From Enteropsectra breve (Eukaryota; Microsporidia), in the NCBI GenBank assembly GCA_024243835.1, contig JALPMN010000548.1, forward strand, positions 1 to 17,419: a stretch of DNA of 17,419 nt, in the 5' to 3' direction. Positions 1 to 7,970 of this stretch are shown piece after piece. Position numbers and translations under genes: made by a program. Under the pieces are notes generated by a model, which had not been told where the DNA came from, made no database searches, and worked only from the letters and a program-made list of their open reading frames with translations. How positions within the stretch are numbered: position 1 is the stretch's first letter; every line of letters starts with the position of its first letter.

Positions 1-503
1 CAAAACAGGCAAAGAAGAAGCCGCCCCATCGGCAGAGAAATTGCGCTCAGAATGCTGATTCGCTTGTCAATGGTTCCCTCGTCCGCCAGCTTCTTTAAGT
101 CCCTCCTCTTCATCTTTTCCAGTGTGTGCTCACAGAATATTTTGACATTCCTTGACCGCAGCGAGTCTGCTGACAGCATGATTTTGCATATTTTGTTTAG
201 CAGAACGAAAATAGTCTTCTTTTTCTCGATGGATTTCGTAAAATGCGGCTGGAAAATCTCGTTGAACAAGACAACCAAAATAGCCTCTAGCTTCAAATAA
301 ATATCGAGGAACTCGCGGGCGCTCTTGGATGCGCGCTTGCACTTGGCCTTGCGTCTTTCGAGATCTTTATGCAAGTTTTTGTACTTGACCTTGAGCTCCT
401 TGTACATCTCCAGAGTCTCGTTCGAAAGCGCAAAGCAGTTTTCGTCAAATTTGATCTTATTTGCCTTTGCTTTAATAAGCGGGTTACGAATAAACCCAAA
501 CAT
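1..503 (-). CDS. Partial alpha-helical protein, possibly BAR-domain-like, cut by the left window edge
   Basis: A minus-strand frame opens with ATG at 503-501 and stays open for 167 codons to the window edge, so the C-terminus is missing. The start is supported by CCCC immediately upstream (504-507), in the same ten-base context (TATCCCCATG) as the nucleoporin gene at 3253. The protein starts MFGFIRNPLIKAK and is almost entirely helical: a charged helix at about residues 28-60 (NETLEMYKELKVKYKNLHKD), a hydrophobic helix near 70-85 and more charged helices to the end. No motif identifies it. The short N-terminal MxxFxxxxxKAK segment followed by long helices recalls Rvs161-type BAR proteins, which bend membranes during endocytosis. 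That is inference from plan, not from a diagnostic motif. That the frame is coding is fairly sure; the function is not. Confidence 0.65.
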   Translation of the reverse strand, partial: MFGFIRNPLIKAKANKIKFDENCFALSNETLEMYKELKVKYKNLHKDLERRKAKCKRASKSAREFLDIYLKLEAILVVLFNEIFQPHFTKSIEKKKTIFVLLNKICKIMLSADSLRSRNVKIFCEHTLEKMKRRDLKKLADEGTIDKRISILSAISLPMGRLLLCLF

Positions 504-507
504 GGGG
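504..507 (-). promoter_or_regulatory. CCCC start-proximal signal of the left-edge gene
   Basis: Read on the minus strand the sequence is TATCCCCATG, with CCCC touching the start codon. CCC- and GGG-like motifs just before the ATG are a described feature of microsporidian genes. Confidence 0.65.
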
Positions 508-530
508 ATATGCTGCTTTCTCCTCAAATC

Positions 531-551
531 TAAAAGGGGAAATAAAAGGGG
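531..551 (-). repeat. Two 12-base-spaced CCCCTTTTA repeats upstream of the left-edge gene
   Basis: On the minus strand CCCCTTTTA occurs twice (551-543 and 539-531), starting 12 bases apart and about 28 bases before the ATG at 503. Its place just upstream of a start makes it a candidate promoter element, but it may be chance. Confidence 0.4.
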
Positions 552-661
552 TTCTTTCAGAAGCGATGATTTAAATGTTTGGTAGCAGTATTTTAACGTG
601 TATCGATCAAATTCATATATAAAATACTATTCTTATCCAAATGAATTTGAAAGTAATACTC

Positions 662-698
662 GCCACTAAGACTAATGCCTTGAGAAGTATTTAGTGGC
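662..698. repeat. 8-bp inverted repeat (hairpin)
   Basis: GCCACTAA at 662-669 pairs perfectly with TTAGTGGC at 691-698 around a 21-base loop. The right arm overlaps the first unit of the adjoining tandem repeat. No function is evident. Confidence 0.5.
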
Positions 699-738
699 TC
701 TGTTTGTTATATTAGTGGCTCTGTTTGTTATATTAGTG
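692..738. repeat. Two exact 21-base tandem units plus a partial third
   Basis: A 21-base unit beginning TAGTGGCTCTG is repeated exactly at 692-712 and 713-733, and a third copy starts (TAGTG, 734-738). Exact identity suggests recent slippage or duplication in a non-coding spacer. Confidence 0.9.
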
Positions 739-837
739 TTATAGACATCACATACAATCAACTAACTAATATTTTAAGGTGATTATCTGATGACTAAAAT
801 CTTATTCTTGTAAAAAGTAAAATTTATTTTTATATAG

Positions 838-843
838 TTTATT
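838..843 (-). terminator. Candidate AATAAA poly(A) signal of the nucleoporin gene
   Basis: On the minus strand AATAAA lies about 25 bases beyond the TAA stop (871-869). The position suits a polyadenylation signal, but the surroundings are so AT-rich that chance is possible. Confidence 0.4.
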
Positions 844-868
844 GATATAAATAATAATATTCTGTCCC

Positions 869-3253
869 TTAATATCTCCTTCTGCTTCCTCTCCTGTTAA
901 TTGATTTGTACTCATCTGACTCCTCATCATTATTATTGCCAAATAAGTTTATTGTTCCACTTACTGGCTCAGTCTCTGGCTTGGCAAAGACATTTCCTGC
1001 TGCCATTAATTTCTTCATATTTTCTGCAATGCTTGATGGCTTAGGCTCCGGATAAAGTGAGCTGCCACTTTGGGATGTATTTGGCTGGATGAAAGAGTTT
1101 CCTCCGAATGGAGATACAGAACTTTGATTTACAAATGGGCTTGATGGATTAAATACTGGAGAATTACCAAAGCTGTTTTGCACATTTGAAGAGCCAAACG
1201 AAAATCCAGCATTTTGTTGCGTGGCGTTATTTTCCTGCGGATTTTGACTAAATCTGTCTTGCAGAGAAGCGAAGCCACTTCCCATATTTAAACCGGCATT
1301 ATTCAAGCCAGTGTTGTTCAAGCCAGCATTATTTAGCCCTGTGCTATTAAAATTAGCATTATTTTCCTGCGGTGCAATTGGCTTGGTCAAGAGATTCATT
1401 ATCTCATTAGTTCCCTTGCAGTTTGGATTAAAAATACTAACACGCGGCTGCTGTCCTGAAGGTGTGCTTGGATTACTGAAATTCCCACCAAATCCCACAC
1501 TACTTGCTGGTTGAAACACAGGTGGCTGTATTGGCGCATTTGGTATCTGGCCAAACTGCTGTTGTACTGGAATACCGAACATCGAAGGAGCTCCATTAGC
1601 CGTAAAGCTTGTTTTCAAATCATTCGCTCCCACGTTTTTTGGTTCCATAGTATTTGGTACCACACTCTCATTTGCAACTGGAATAGATGTATTTTGGCTA
1701 CCGAATGTAAACTTTGGCAACTGAAGGCTTTGAGAAGCTGATTCATTTGTTTCATTTCCAACAGAACTGTTGCCACTCCCTGTGCCAAATGTTGCTGGAA
1801 AATTGAAGGGACTGCTTTTTCCTGAAATATTTTCTGTTTCATTTCCAGATGCAAAAGAAGGCTTGCTGAATGATATTCCGCTGGATGCAGTTTCTGTTTT
1901 TTTGAAGAATGGATTTTTGAATGGAACGGCATTTTCCGCAGCTTCCACTGGCTTTGCCTTATTTAAACTCTCTAAGCTTTCTAGTTTCTCTTTATCAACA
2001 ATAAATGGTGTTTTAGTCTCACCCTCCTTTATAAATGATGGCTTAAAACTAAACACAGGCATCTGAACATCTGGCTTTTTTTCTACTTCTCCTATCGGTG
2101 CCAAAGCGCTTTCGTTTGCATCTACTATTTTTTCAGAAATGGCATCATTAACAGCTGATAACGGCGATTGCACTGGATTGAATCTAAATACTGGAATAAC
2201 AGGCTTTATCTCTTCAACACTTAAACTTTCACTGCTTTTGTTGGCAGAACTATTCACAATATCTTTACTGTCTCTAATAACTGAAAAATCATTTGCATTT
2301 TCCTTTATTGTCATAGCATCTTTCTTTTCTGTTGCTAAATTATTTTCCGTTGCTGCAGGCTTTTTAAAGAACGGATTTACGAATGGCACTGGTGCCTCTT
2401 CTTTCGTTTTTTCACTTCTTATTTTCTTCTTTAGTTTCTTCTCCGCCTTTCTCTTTTCTTTCTTCAAACGCGCCTCTTTCTGCTTCACCAGGAACTTAGG
2501 CCCCACTTCCTCAACCTGCTTTTTAATACGTGCCTTCCACTCCAGCAGTGCCTCTCGGTCCTCTGTTTCCAAATCTTCGATATTAAAATTATCATCAGCT
2601 ATGGAGCGTCCAATGAGGAAAGGAAGCCCAAACTTCTCATTCAGAGAATTTATGACCCGGCAGTCTCCTGCACGGAAACGCCTCTCTTCCCTTTCCATCT
2701 GAATTCTTTTCTGCTCTATTTCCATTTTAATCTCCAGCTCTTTCCTGATGCGTTTTTCAATGCAGCTGGGACATGTCGTTTCTTCACAGCCGAAGCCGCA
2801 TATCTTTGGCCGCAAAGGCTCTGCATTCAGCATTGCAACATTCTGCTCTGCAAAATACTCCTGTTCCTCGCTGCTGTGCACATCTCCATGGAAAATAACA
2901 TCGCCGATCCGGTATGACACGTCTCTGTTCTTGTCTATCTTTCTTTTCTTGATCTTCTTAAACTCATCTGAAATATACGCCTCGTATCGTGTGGGGATGT
3001 CCGTTGCATTCACATTCTGGGCCATGTCCTGCCTGGTCTTAAAGGCCTCTCTGATCATTGCGAACTTGCGGTCCAGAAGCAGCGGATCTGACGAAATTCC
3101 TCTCAATATCTTCTGAATCTGGTTGATATCTGCGATATTTAGCGGTGTTACTTTTCTAAACACATTCACCAGCTCATTGCACTCCTTGGCGTATCGGTGG
3201 CCAACAATCGCATTTTTAAGGCGTTTGTAGATGGTACCAAAGTACTGAAACAT
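869..3253 (-). CDS. FG-repeat nucleoporin (Nup1/Nup60/Nup153-like plan)
   Basis: This 794-residue protein should line the nuclear pore and bind transport receptors. Residues 1-25 (MFQYFGTIYKRLKNAIVGHR) could form an amphipathic helix, as in Nup1, Nup60 and Nup153, which anchor to the inner nuclear membrane. A Cys cluster follows at 152-164 (CGFGCEETTCPSC, spacing CX3CX4CX2C), then charged coiled-coil-like helices at about 165-195 and 235-283. From about 288 the chain is a low-complexity Ser/Asn-rich domain with two PFxNPFFKK repeats, FxF motifs (FRFNP, FSFKP, FNFP) and nine FG dipeptides (FTFGS, FSFGS, SPFGG). A GLNNAG/GLNNTG tandem lies near the last third, and the C-terminus is basic (RRGSRRRY). 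The ATG at 3253 follows CCCC directly. The FG class is clear; the exact nucleoporin is inferred. Confidence 0.82.
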   Translation of the reverse strand: MFQYFGTIYKRLKNAIVGHRYAKECNELVNVFRKVTPLNIADINQIQKILRGISSDPLLLDRKFAMIREAFKTRQDMAQNVNATDIPTRYEAYISDEFKKIKKRKIDKNRDVSYRIGDVIFHGDVHSSEEQEYFAEQNVAMLNAEPLRPKICGFGCEETTCPSCIEKRIRKELEIKMEIEQKRIQMEREERRFRAGDCRVINSLNEKFGLPFLIGRSIADDNFNIEDLETEDREALLEWKARIKKQVEEVGPKFLVKQKEARLKKEKRKAEKKLKKKIRSEKTKEEAPVPFVNPFFKKPAATENNLATEKKDAMTIKENANDFSVIRDSKDIVNSSANKSSESLSVEEIKPVIPVFRFNPVQSPLSAVNDAISEKIVDANESALAPIGEVEKKPDVQMPVFSFKPSFIKEGETKTPFIVDKEKLESLESLNKAKPVEAAENAVPFKNPFFKKTETASSGISFSKPSFASGNETENISGKSSPFNFPATFGTGSGNSSVGNETNESASQSLQLPKFTFGSQNTSIPVANESVVPNTMEPKNVGANDLKTSFTANGAPSMFGIPVQQQFGQIPNAPIQPPVFQPASSVGFGGNFSNPSTPSGQQPRVSIFNPNCKGTNEIMNLLTKPIAPQENNANFNSTGLNNAGLNNTGLNNAGLNMGSGFASLQDRFSQNPQENNATQQNAGFSFGSSNVQNSFGNSPVFNPSSPFVNQSSVSPFGGNSFIQPNTSQSGSSLYPEPKPSSIAENMKKLMAAGNVFAKPETEPVSGTINLFGNNNDEESDEYKSINRRGSRRRY
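1279..1345 (-). repeat. In-frame 15-base repeat encoding GLNNA/GLNNT
   Basis: Inside the nucleoporin gene an in-frame 15-base unit is repeated about four times, giving GLNNAGLNNTGLNNAGLN. The pattern looks like replication slippage in the disordered FG domain, where length changes are tolerated. Confidence 0.7.
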
Positions 3254-3257
3254 GGGG
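3254..3257 (-). promoter_or_regulatory. CCCC start-proximal signal of the nucleoporin gene
   Basis: The minus strand reads TATCCCCATG, identical over ten bases to the context of the gene starting at 503. AAAATTTT lies seven bases upstream of the ATG (3268-3261), matching the AAATTT-like element described in microsporidia. Confidence 0.7.
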
Positions 3258-3567
3258 ATAAAAATTTTATAACATAAAAACTAAAAATATTTATGAATGC
3301 ACTGTAAAATTTATTTATCCATAGCTTTTGTAAATATTTTATATTTGCTACGGAAGATAAATTTTAATGATACTGTTCAACAAAATTAACCGCTAGAAAA
3401 TGAGTAAGCGGAGCAAAACCAAAAGAAACACTTAAATAATTAAATTAAATTCAACATAAATTACCTTTTGAATACTTAAGGGAGGTATTAAAAGTAACAA
3501 TGTGGTAAATGAATATTATCAAGAGATATCAATTAAGTACCATAATTTTACATTAAAAACTCTTTAT
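3258..3567. other. AT-rich intergenic region
   Basis: About 310 bases separate the nucleoporin start from the CAF-1 gene end. Apart from the start-proximal AAAATTTT element I see no gene, tRNA or strong repeat. Confidence 0.6.
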
Positions 3568-3568
3568 T
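3563..3568 (-). terminator. AATAAA overlapping the CAF-1 gene stop codon
   Basis: The minus strand reads TGAATAAAG, so the first A of AATAAA is the last base of the TGA stop. Poly(A) signals at or very near the stop are known in compact microsporidian genes, but AT richness makes the call tentative. Confidence 0.4.
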
Positions 3569-4905
3569 CAATCCTGGTTATTTAGGTTGAAATAAACTTC
3601 TATAACAATCGGGTCAAAATTAAATGTTGGCTTTTTGGAGCTTCTCATCACCTCTTCCTCCGCAGACGAGTCATCCCTTTCGATCCACACGGCTTTTTCA
3701 CTCCCCTCCTCACTCTCAGTGCTTTCCAGCGAACTCTCCTCACACTCAATTTCCCCCTGTTCCTCCCACTCCTCAGAAGAGTCCTCGTCATAATTGAGAA
3801 TCTCTTCCATTCTATCATAACTTTTCTTTCTCGCCATTATACGCCCTCTCTTTCTGTACACAGGCGGTCTTCGCTGGTCATAATGCTTTATAAACTGCAT
3901 TTTCACTGGCTCAGTCAGATTATCGCGCTTTCTTATGCTTTCCAGTGAGATATTGTTTTTATCGTACAGAAATGTGGCATGTCTCAGAATCAGTGGCTCA
4001 AATTTCTCTATTTTCTCAACTGGCTTTTTGGCCAGCGTTGCAAAGTTCAGCACATTTAAGTTCTTCGGTGTTTCAGGCACTATTTTCTTTCGTCCTCTCT
4101 TTTTCTTTACTGGTGCTTCAGGACTAGCTTCATCAACTTTCATCATTTCTGAATCGTTATCTTTCTTATTTTCATTTTCTACTTTAGTCTCTATGTCATT
4201 GTTCACTTTATTCTCCTCTTTATTGGCTTTGTCCAATTTTTGTCTTTTTGCTTTATTTGAAAGCCCCTTCTGTTCAATGCTTGCCTCTTTCCTTTTGAAT
4301 CCATCAACAAGCACTTTTAAGATTTCTCTATCTTCTATTATTTTCTCCATATTGTTTTCTATGATATTTTTAAGTTCTTCAGAGTCGGTGTTTACTGGGC
4401 CTATTGCCGGTGGAGGGCTGCTTTCCAAAATAGAACTGTTTAACGCAGAGGCTTTGGTACATAAAGGGAGGACACTCACATGCTCCTCATACACTTTATG
4501 GTCTTTCTCCATGGGCCTTTTGAACGGATCGCTGTTTATATTCAGCAAATAGCTCTCATCCTCGATTATATCGGATGAATCCATAAAAATCTCATCGGTA
4601 TCCGTTTTATATATGAGATCAGAATGGTCATTATATTGCTTGGGAATATTGGAAGACAAGTTTATCTTGAAATTGCTTTTAGTTTTTTTCTTTTCTAAAA
4701 TTTCATTTATTTTTTCTATCAATCCATTCTCTTTCTTCCCAGTGTGCGAGTAGAGAATGTGCTTGAGAACGGCTTCCATCTCCTTTACATCATGCTTTGC
4801 ATTCAGAGCATCCAAAAGAGCTGCAACCAGCGCATCAGACGGGCAATCCTCCTTATTCTGCTTGAAATCAAGAATCATTTTTAGAGTACTGGGATGCCAC
4901 AACAT
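3568..4905 (-). CDS. CAC1: Chromatin assembly factor 1 large subunit (CAF-1 p150/Cac1), reduced
   Basis: CAF-1 deposits H3-H4 on newly replicated DNA. The CAF-1 p150 signature is clear in this 445-residue protein: FIKHYDQRRPPVY (338-350) matches the FxxxHRPxYxG block, then NYDEDSSEEWEE (371-382) matches the LDYEVDSDEEWEEE block, followed by an acidic run and AVWIERDDSSAEEE in place of FFVPDGYLSEDE. An AT-hook-like KKKRGRKKIV sits at 267-276 and the middle is Lys/Glu/Asn-rich. After the signature only about 30 residues remain, so the C-terminal winged-helix domain of yeast Cac1 seems absent. I chose ATG 4905-4903 because CCC touches it; the frame also has an ATG two codons earlier (4911) and is open to a TTG at 4947, neither preceded by CCC. 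Confidence 0.82.
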   Translation of the reverse strand: MLWHPSTLKMILDFKQNKEDCPSDALVAALLDALNAKHDVKEMEAVLKHILYSHTGKKENGLIEKINEILEKKKTKSNFKINLSSNIPKQYNDHSDLIYKTDTDEIFMDSSDIIEDESYLLNINSDPFKRPMEKDHKVYEEHVSVLPLCTKASALNSSILESSPPPAIGPVNTDSEELKNIIENNMEKIIEDREILKVLVDGFKRKEASIEQKGLSNKAKRQKLDKANKEENKVNNDIETKVENENKKDNDSEMMKVDEASPEAPVKKKRGRKKIVPETPKNLNVLNFATLAKKPVEKIEKFEPLILRHATFLYDKNNISLESIRKRDNLTEPVKMQFIKHYDQRRPPVYRKRGRIMARKKSYDRMEEILNYDEDSSEEWEEQGEIECEESSLESTESEEGSEKAVWIERDDSSAEEEVMRSSKKPTFNFDPIVIEVYFNLNNQD

Positions 4906-4908
4906 GGG
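4906..4908 (-). promoter_or_regulatory. CCC start-proximal signal that selects the CAF-1 start
   Basis: The minus strand reads ATGCCCATG. CCC touches the second ATG (4905), favouring it over the ATG at 4911. The CCC is itself a proline codon if the earlier ATG is used, so the evidence is suggestive only. Confidence 0.5.
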
Positions 4909-5195
4909 CATTATAAAATCATTTTCTAATTTGTCGTAATAAACCAATCAGTAATCCAAATTTTCAAATATTGGTTTTCAAAGACTCGTATTATTCTCAA
5001 CAGCTCCAAATTATGTTCGTAATACAGCCACTTTATAACTCCTGAATACATTAATGAGCAACTAAGTCTTAAGCATAAATAAAATTGGAGCATCTTACAT
5101 AATTATATGGTGAGTAATAAAATCAATATGTATTCAGAATGATAATATGATCTAATTTACTTTGATTAAATTCTAGTCCTATAAATAATAAGAAT

Positions 5196-6521
5196 TTAAT
5201 TCTTCAGTACCATGACAGTGTTGCGGTATAAATTCTCTAACCCTTTCTTCATCTTGCCGATTTCTCGTTTCTTTTCTGCATACTGCTTTTTATTTTCTTT
5301 GTCTTTCAGTGCAATGAAAGTCTCTATTTTCGTCTTTATTTTATCTGAGAATACTCGCTTTTCTTTGAAATACTTCATTTTGCCAAATTTTTGGTGCTTG
5401 TAGTTTTTTAGCTTCTTATATTTTGTATTTCTTGAGTTCTTGTGTTTCTTATTCTTTACTTTAACTAGTATTTTTTCAGCTAATGAAAATGAATCTCCTT
5501 TGCTTTCATAACTAAAGCTTCCTTTGCCTTCTAATGATTTATAAGAGTCGCATGAAACTAAAGATTTTTCATATGAGCTAAAGGACAAGGCTCTTGATTC
5601 TGAATTGTAAGTAGACCCATTACTGTTAGAATTCACTTGGCTATGTGAGGACATGGATTTTAGAGACGATAGCAAGTAGCTTTCATTATCAATCCCTATT
5701 TTTGTGCTATTTATGGATTCACCAGATTTTATAGCTTCACTGTCGCTTGAAATATGTGTGTCAGGACTGGAAATACATTCATAAGAGCTATTAATCTCGT
5801 TTTCATTGCTCCCAGGTCGGATGGGATATGATATATTTTTTGATGAATCAAAGGTTACCCTGCTGCGATTTGTCTTCTTCGTGAGTGAAAGGCTGAGAGA
5901 GCCTTCAAGCTCGAGCTCATTAGCTGTTATGTTGGCACAGATGCTTCTGAGATTGATAAACTCGGGGCTGTCATAAAACTCTATTTCGATTGTATTCTGG
6001 CTGTGCGCTGCAATTGTGAGTTTGTTTTTCTGCATCAAGAGCGATTTTACAGACTCATAGCTTATTATCACTATTTCCTTGGCTGCATAGATGCTAAAGT
6101 GCCCAGTATTAATAAAAAACAGGCAGTCTGTAAATTCTATGCTTTTATGCTCACTTTTAAAACGAGAGACTCTGCACCCGCGCACGTTCTTTGCATTTAT
6201 AAGGGCGTTGTACTGGGAGATAAACTCTCGAATAGCATTCTTTGATGATTCTGGGCTGAGCAATAGAAACTCCTCTGTTAGTGCCTTAAAAAAGCCAGAT
6301 TTTATCATTTCCTCCTTTCTGAGGGCCTTCTGTATGATACGCAGAATATAAAGCTGCTGGTCCACCTCTGTAGCACTGTAGTACATCTCTGACAGCCGAG
6401 GAATATTGCTCAGAAGAAACCTTCTAAACATCGGCTTGCCACTTAGTTTAGCCTTCTCTACTTCTCGGAGCTCTGCAGTCGTTAATATTCCGGTTTTGAA
6501 TTTCTCTATTATGTTTTTCAT
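5196..6521 (-). CDS. Protein of unknown function with helical, PH-like, Ser-rich and coiled-coil parts
   Basis: I do not recognise this 441-residue protein with certainty. Residues 1-112 are helical and look ARM/HEAT-like. Residues about 115-205 have the alternating short strands of a PH-like fold (SIEFTDCLFFINTGHFSIYA, then EIVIISY, LTIAAHSQNTIEIEFY). Residues 210-345 are Ser-rich, with many SxxS and SYES-type segments suited to phosphorylation. Residues 353-385 are very basic (KNKKHKNSRNTKYKKLKNYK), and 390-437 form a charged coiled coil. ARM-like plus Spt16-like PH, a disordered linker and a C-terminal coiled coil is the plan of the meiotic axis proteins SYCP2 and Red1. That match is architectural only. 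There is no CCC/GGG before this ATG; an upstream ATG at 6537 is followed at once by TAG. Confidence 0.7.
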   Translation of the reverse strand: MKNIIEKFKTGILTTAELREVEKAKLSGKPMFRRFLLSNIPRLSEMYYSATEVDQQLYILRIIQKALRKEEMIKSGFFKALTEEFLLLSPESSKNAIREFISQYNALINAKNVRGCRVSRFKSEHKSIEFTDCLFFINTGHFSIYAAKEIVIISYESVKSLLMQKNKLTIAAHSQNTIEIEFYDSPEFINLRSICANITANELELEGSLSLSLTKKTNRSRVTFDSSKNISYPIRPGSNENEINSSYECISSPDTHISSDSEAIKSGESINSTKIGIDNESYLLSSLKSMSSHSQVNSNSNGSTYNSESRALSFSSYEKSLVSCDSYKSLEGKGSFSYESKGDSFSLAEKILVKVKNKKHKNSRNTKYKKLKNYKHQKFGKMKYFKEKRVFSDKIKTKIETFIALKDKENKKQYAEKKREIGKMKKGLENLYRNTVMVLKN

Positions 6522-6746
6522 GTATTTATGCGCTACATTTTATTTTTATAGTTTTATGCATAAACACTGATGTAAACAAATATTCTTAACCTTAAGTACA
6601 TCTATAGCATAACGGAAAAGAATAAGAATAATATGTTTTATTAAAGAATTGTATGCAAATAGACGCTTTTTAGATATTCTTGATTACTGATCTATATGAA
6701 ATTCAGTTCTATAAATTTGATCACGCTTTCTATTCCTTTATGTGTT

Positions 6747-6752
6747 TTTATT
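6747..6752 (-). terminator. Candidate AATAAA poly(A) signal of POP1
   Basis: AATAAA on the minus strand lies about 35 bases beyond the POP1 stop. This is tentative in AT-rich DNA. Confidence 0.3.
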
Positions 6753-6787
6753 TATAATCAAGACCTTCCCACTGATTTATATCGAGC

Positions 6788-7966
6788 TCAAAAATACTTT
6801 GTTATTTTAATATCGTAAAGTATTTTCTGATCCAAGTCTTTGCACTGCAAATTGTCAAGATGCTCTTTGCTCGCTAGAATTGCAAGGCCACAGTTATGGG
6901 CACTTGAGTATTTATATTCACTTCTCACAACCCTTCCCACTACCTTATCTCCGGCAAATATCTCCGCTCCAGTCTTGCATTTTCCCTTTATTAGCGTGAA
7001 TAAAGCATACTCTCCAAACGCATCTCCACTTAAACAGAGTTTACCAGTATCAAACACATTTTTCTTTCCCAGAGGTGTTCTGTTGTATTTCGCAATAATT
7101 TCTGCATTTTTGGCATCTTCTATTTCCTTGTATAATTCACTATGAACATTATCATAGATGGTTATTGCATCACGCTCAAGGGCTATGCGATGTATTTCAT
7201 TCAGCCCAATAGCTATCAGCCCTTTATTCTGCAGATACTCATACACATCCATCAGCTTTGTTCTATGGCATAGCACTTTGTGTGTTTCAAGAGAATAATC
7301 GTTTGTACATGAAGCGCTCGGTCTAAATATTCTGCATTCATACTTTTCTGGAATTACAAGCTCTTTAGCCAATAGCACTGAGATAAAACATGTATTAGTT
7401 TTACTATTAACTAATTCATCTGCTGCATTTTCTGCTGGTACCATTGTTCTACCAATGACCGTTGCATTGTCGCCATCTACAAGGATTTCATACTCATTTC
7501 TAACAGTAAAGAAAGATCCCTGTGCCGTAAAATCTATTTCAGAAATATCGCTATTATTTTGCGCACAGAACCGATTTAGCTCTTCTTTGGTATATTGCGA
7601 TATCCCGCGGAAACTCTCATCAAAGATAAAGCCTCGCTCCTGAGACTTGTATATGTATTTTGAGCTTTTTACCCTGCGATCCACTGGTATTGATCCCCTT
7701 GCCAATTTCAACATAAAAAAGCGCTTTGCATAGAATGTATGGGATCTCAGGAGATGCCTGTCCACTTTGCGGTGCTTTTTCTTTATGTTTGTTCTCTTGT
7801 CGTAGTTTCTGTTTCTTCTTCTGTTGTAGTATGGGATTCGCTGGAACAGCATTGTTTTTTTCCTGGACACTTTAATGCTTTCCTCTATGGCCTCGATTTC
7901 TTTTGCTCGCGCATTTATAAAATCGACTACATTGATGCTTTCGTTCAGCTCATCCTCTTTTTTCAT
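6788..7966 (-). CDS. POP1: RNase P/MRP protein subunit POP1, reduced form
   Basis: POP1 is the large protein scaffold of RNase P (tRNA 5' processing) and RNase MRP (pre-rRNA cleavage) in the nucleus and nucleolus. The N-terminal POP1 block is recognisable: FQRIPYYNRRRNRNYD at 41-56 corresponds to the R-x-x-P-x-x-x-R-R-R box, and KHRKVDRHLLRSHTFYAKRF at 64-83 to the RRxxxWLETHIWHAKRFHM box. DESFRGISQY (116-125) follows, like the xDxSYxxxxxL element. The C-terminal part (GRVVRSEYKYSSAHNCGLAI, 344-363) resembles the family's end, where a glycine-rich turn closes a GcvT-like fold. At 392 residues it is far shorter than yeast (875) or human (1024) POP1, with the insertions lost. GGGG touches the ATG at 7966. 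The stop is TGA or TAA-class at 6788-6790. Confidence 0.88.
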   Translation of the reverse strand: MKKEDELNESINVVDFINARAKEIEAIEESIKVSRKKTMLFQRIPYYNRRRNRNYDKRTNIKKKHRKVDRHLLRSHTFYAKRFFMLKLARGSIPVDRRVKSSKYIYKSQERGFIFDESFRGISQYTKEELNRFCAQNNSDISEIDFTAQGSFFTVRNEYEILVDGDNATVIGRTMVPAENAADELVNSKTNTCFISVLLAKELVIPEKYECRIFRPSASCTNDYSLETHKVLCHRTKLMDVYEYLQNKGLIAIGLNEIHRIALERDAITIYDNVHSELYKEIEDAKNAEIIAKYNRTPLGKKNVFDTGKLCLSGDAFGEYALFTLIKGKCKTGAEIFAGDKVVGRVVRSEYKYSSAHNCGLAILASKEHLDNLQCKDLDQKILYDIKITKYF

Positions 7967-7970
7967 CCCC
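7967..7970 (-). promoter_or_regulatory. GGGG start-proximal signal of POP1, with AAAATTTT upstream
   Basis: The minus strand reads AAAATTTTAGGGGATG. This is the GGG version of the signal, whereas the other genes here use CCC. AAAATTTT lies at 7979-7972, five bases before the ATG. Confidence 0.65.

Larger units (their letters stand above)
504..868. other. Intergenic region, gene-free, with short repeats
   Basis: This AT-rich stretch separates the left-edge gene from the 3' end of the nucleoporin gene. I see no credible coding frame or tRNA. It holds two copies of TAAAAGGGG (531-539 and 543-551), a hairpin and a 21-base tandem repeat, listed separately. Confidence 0.6.

Noticed and set aside
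2139..2702. 187-residue open frame antisense to the nucleoporin gene
   Set aside because: It is the complement of the Lys/Glu-rich coding region, giving a Ser/Phe-rich low-complexity product. The opposite strand has clear FG repeats and a supported start.
3935..4552. 205-residue hydrophobic frame antisense to the CAF-1 gene
   Set aside because: Lys-rich codons read backwards give Phe/Leu/Ser-rich, membrane-like peptides. The CAF-1 signature on the other strand explains the region.
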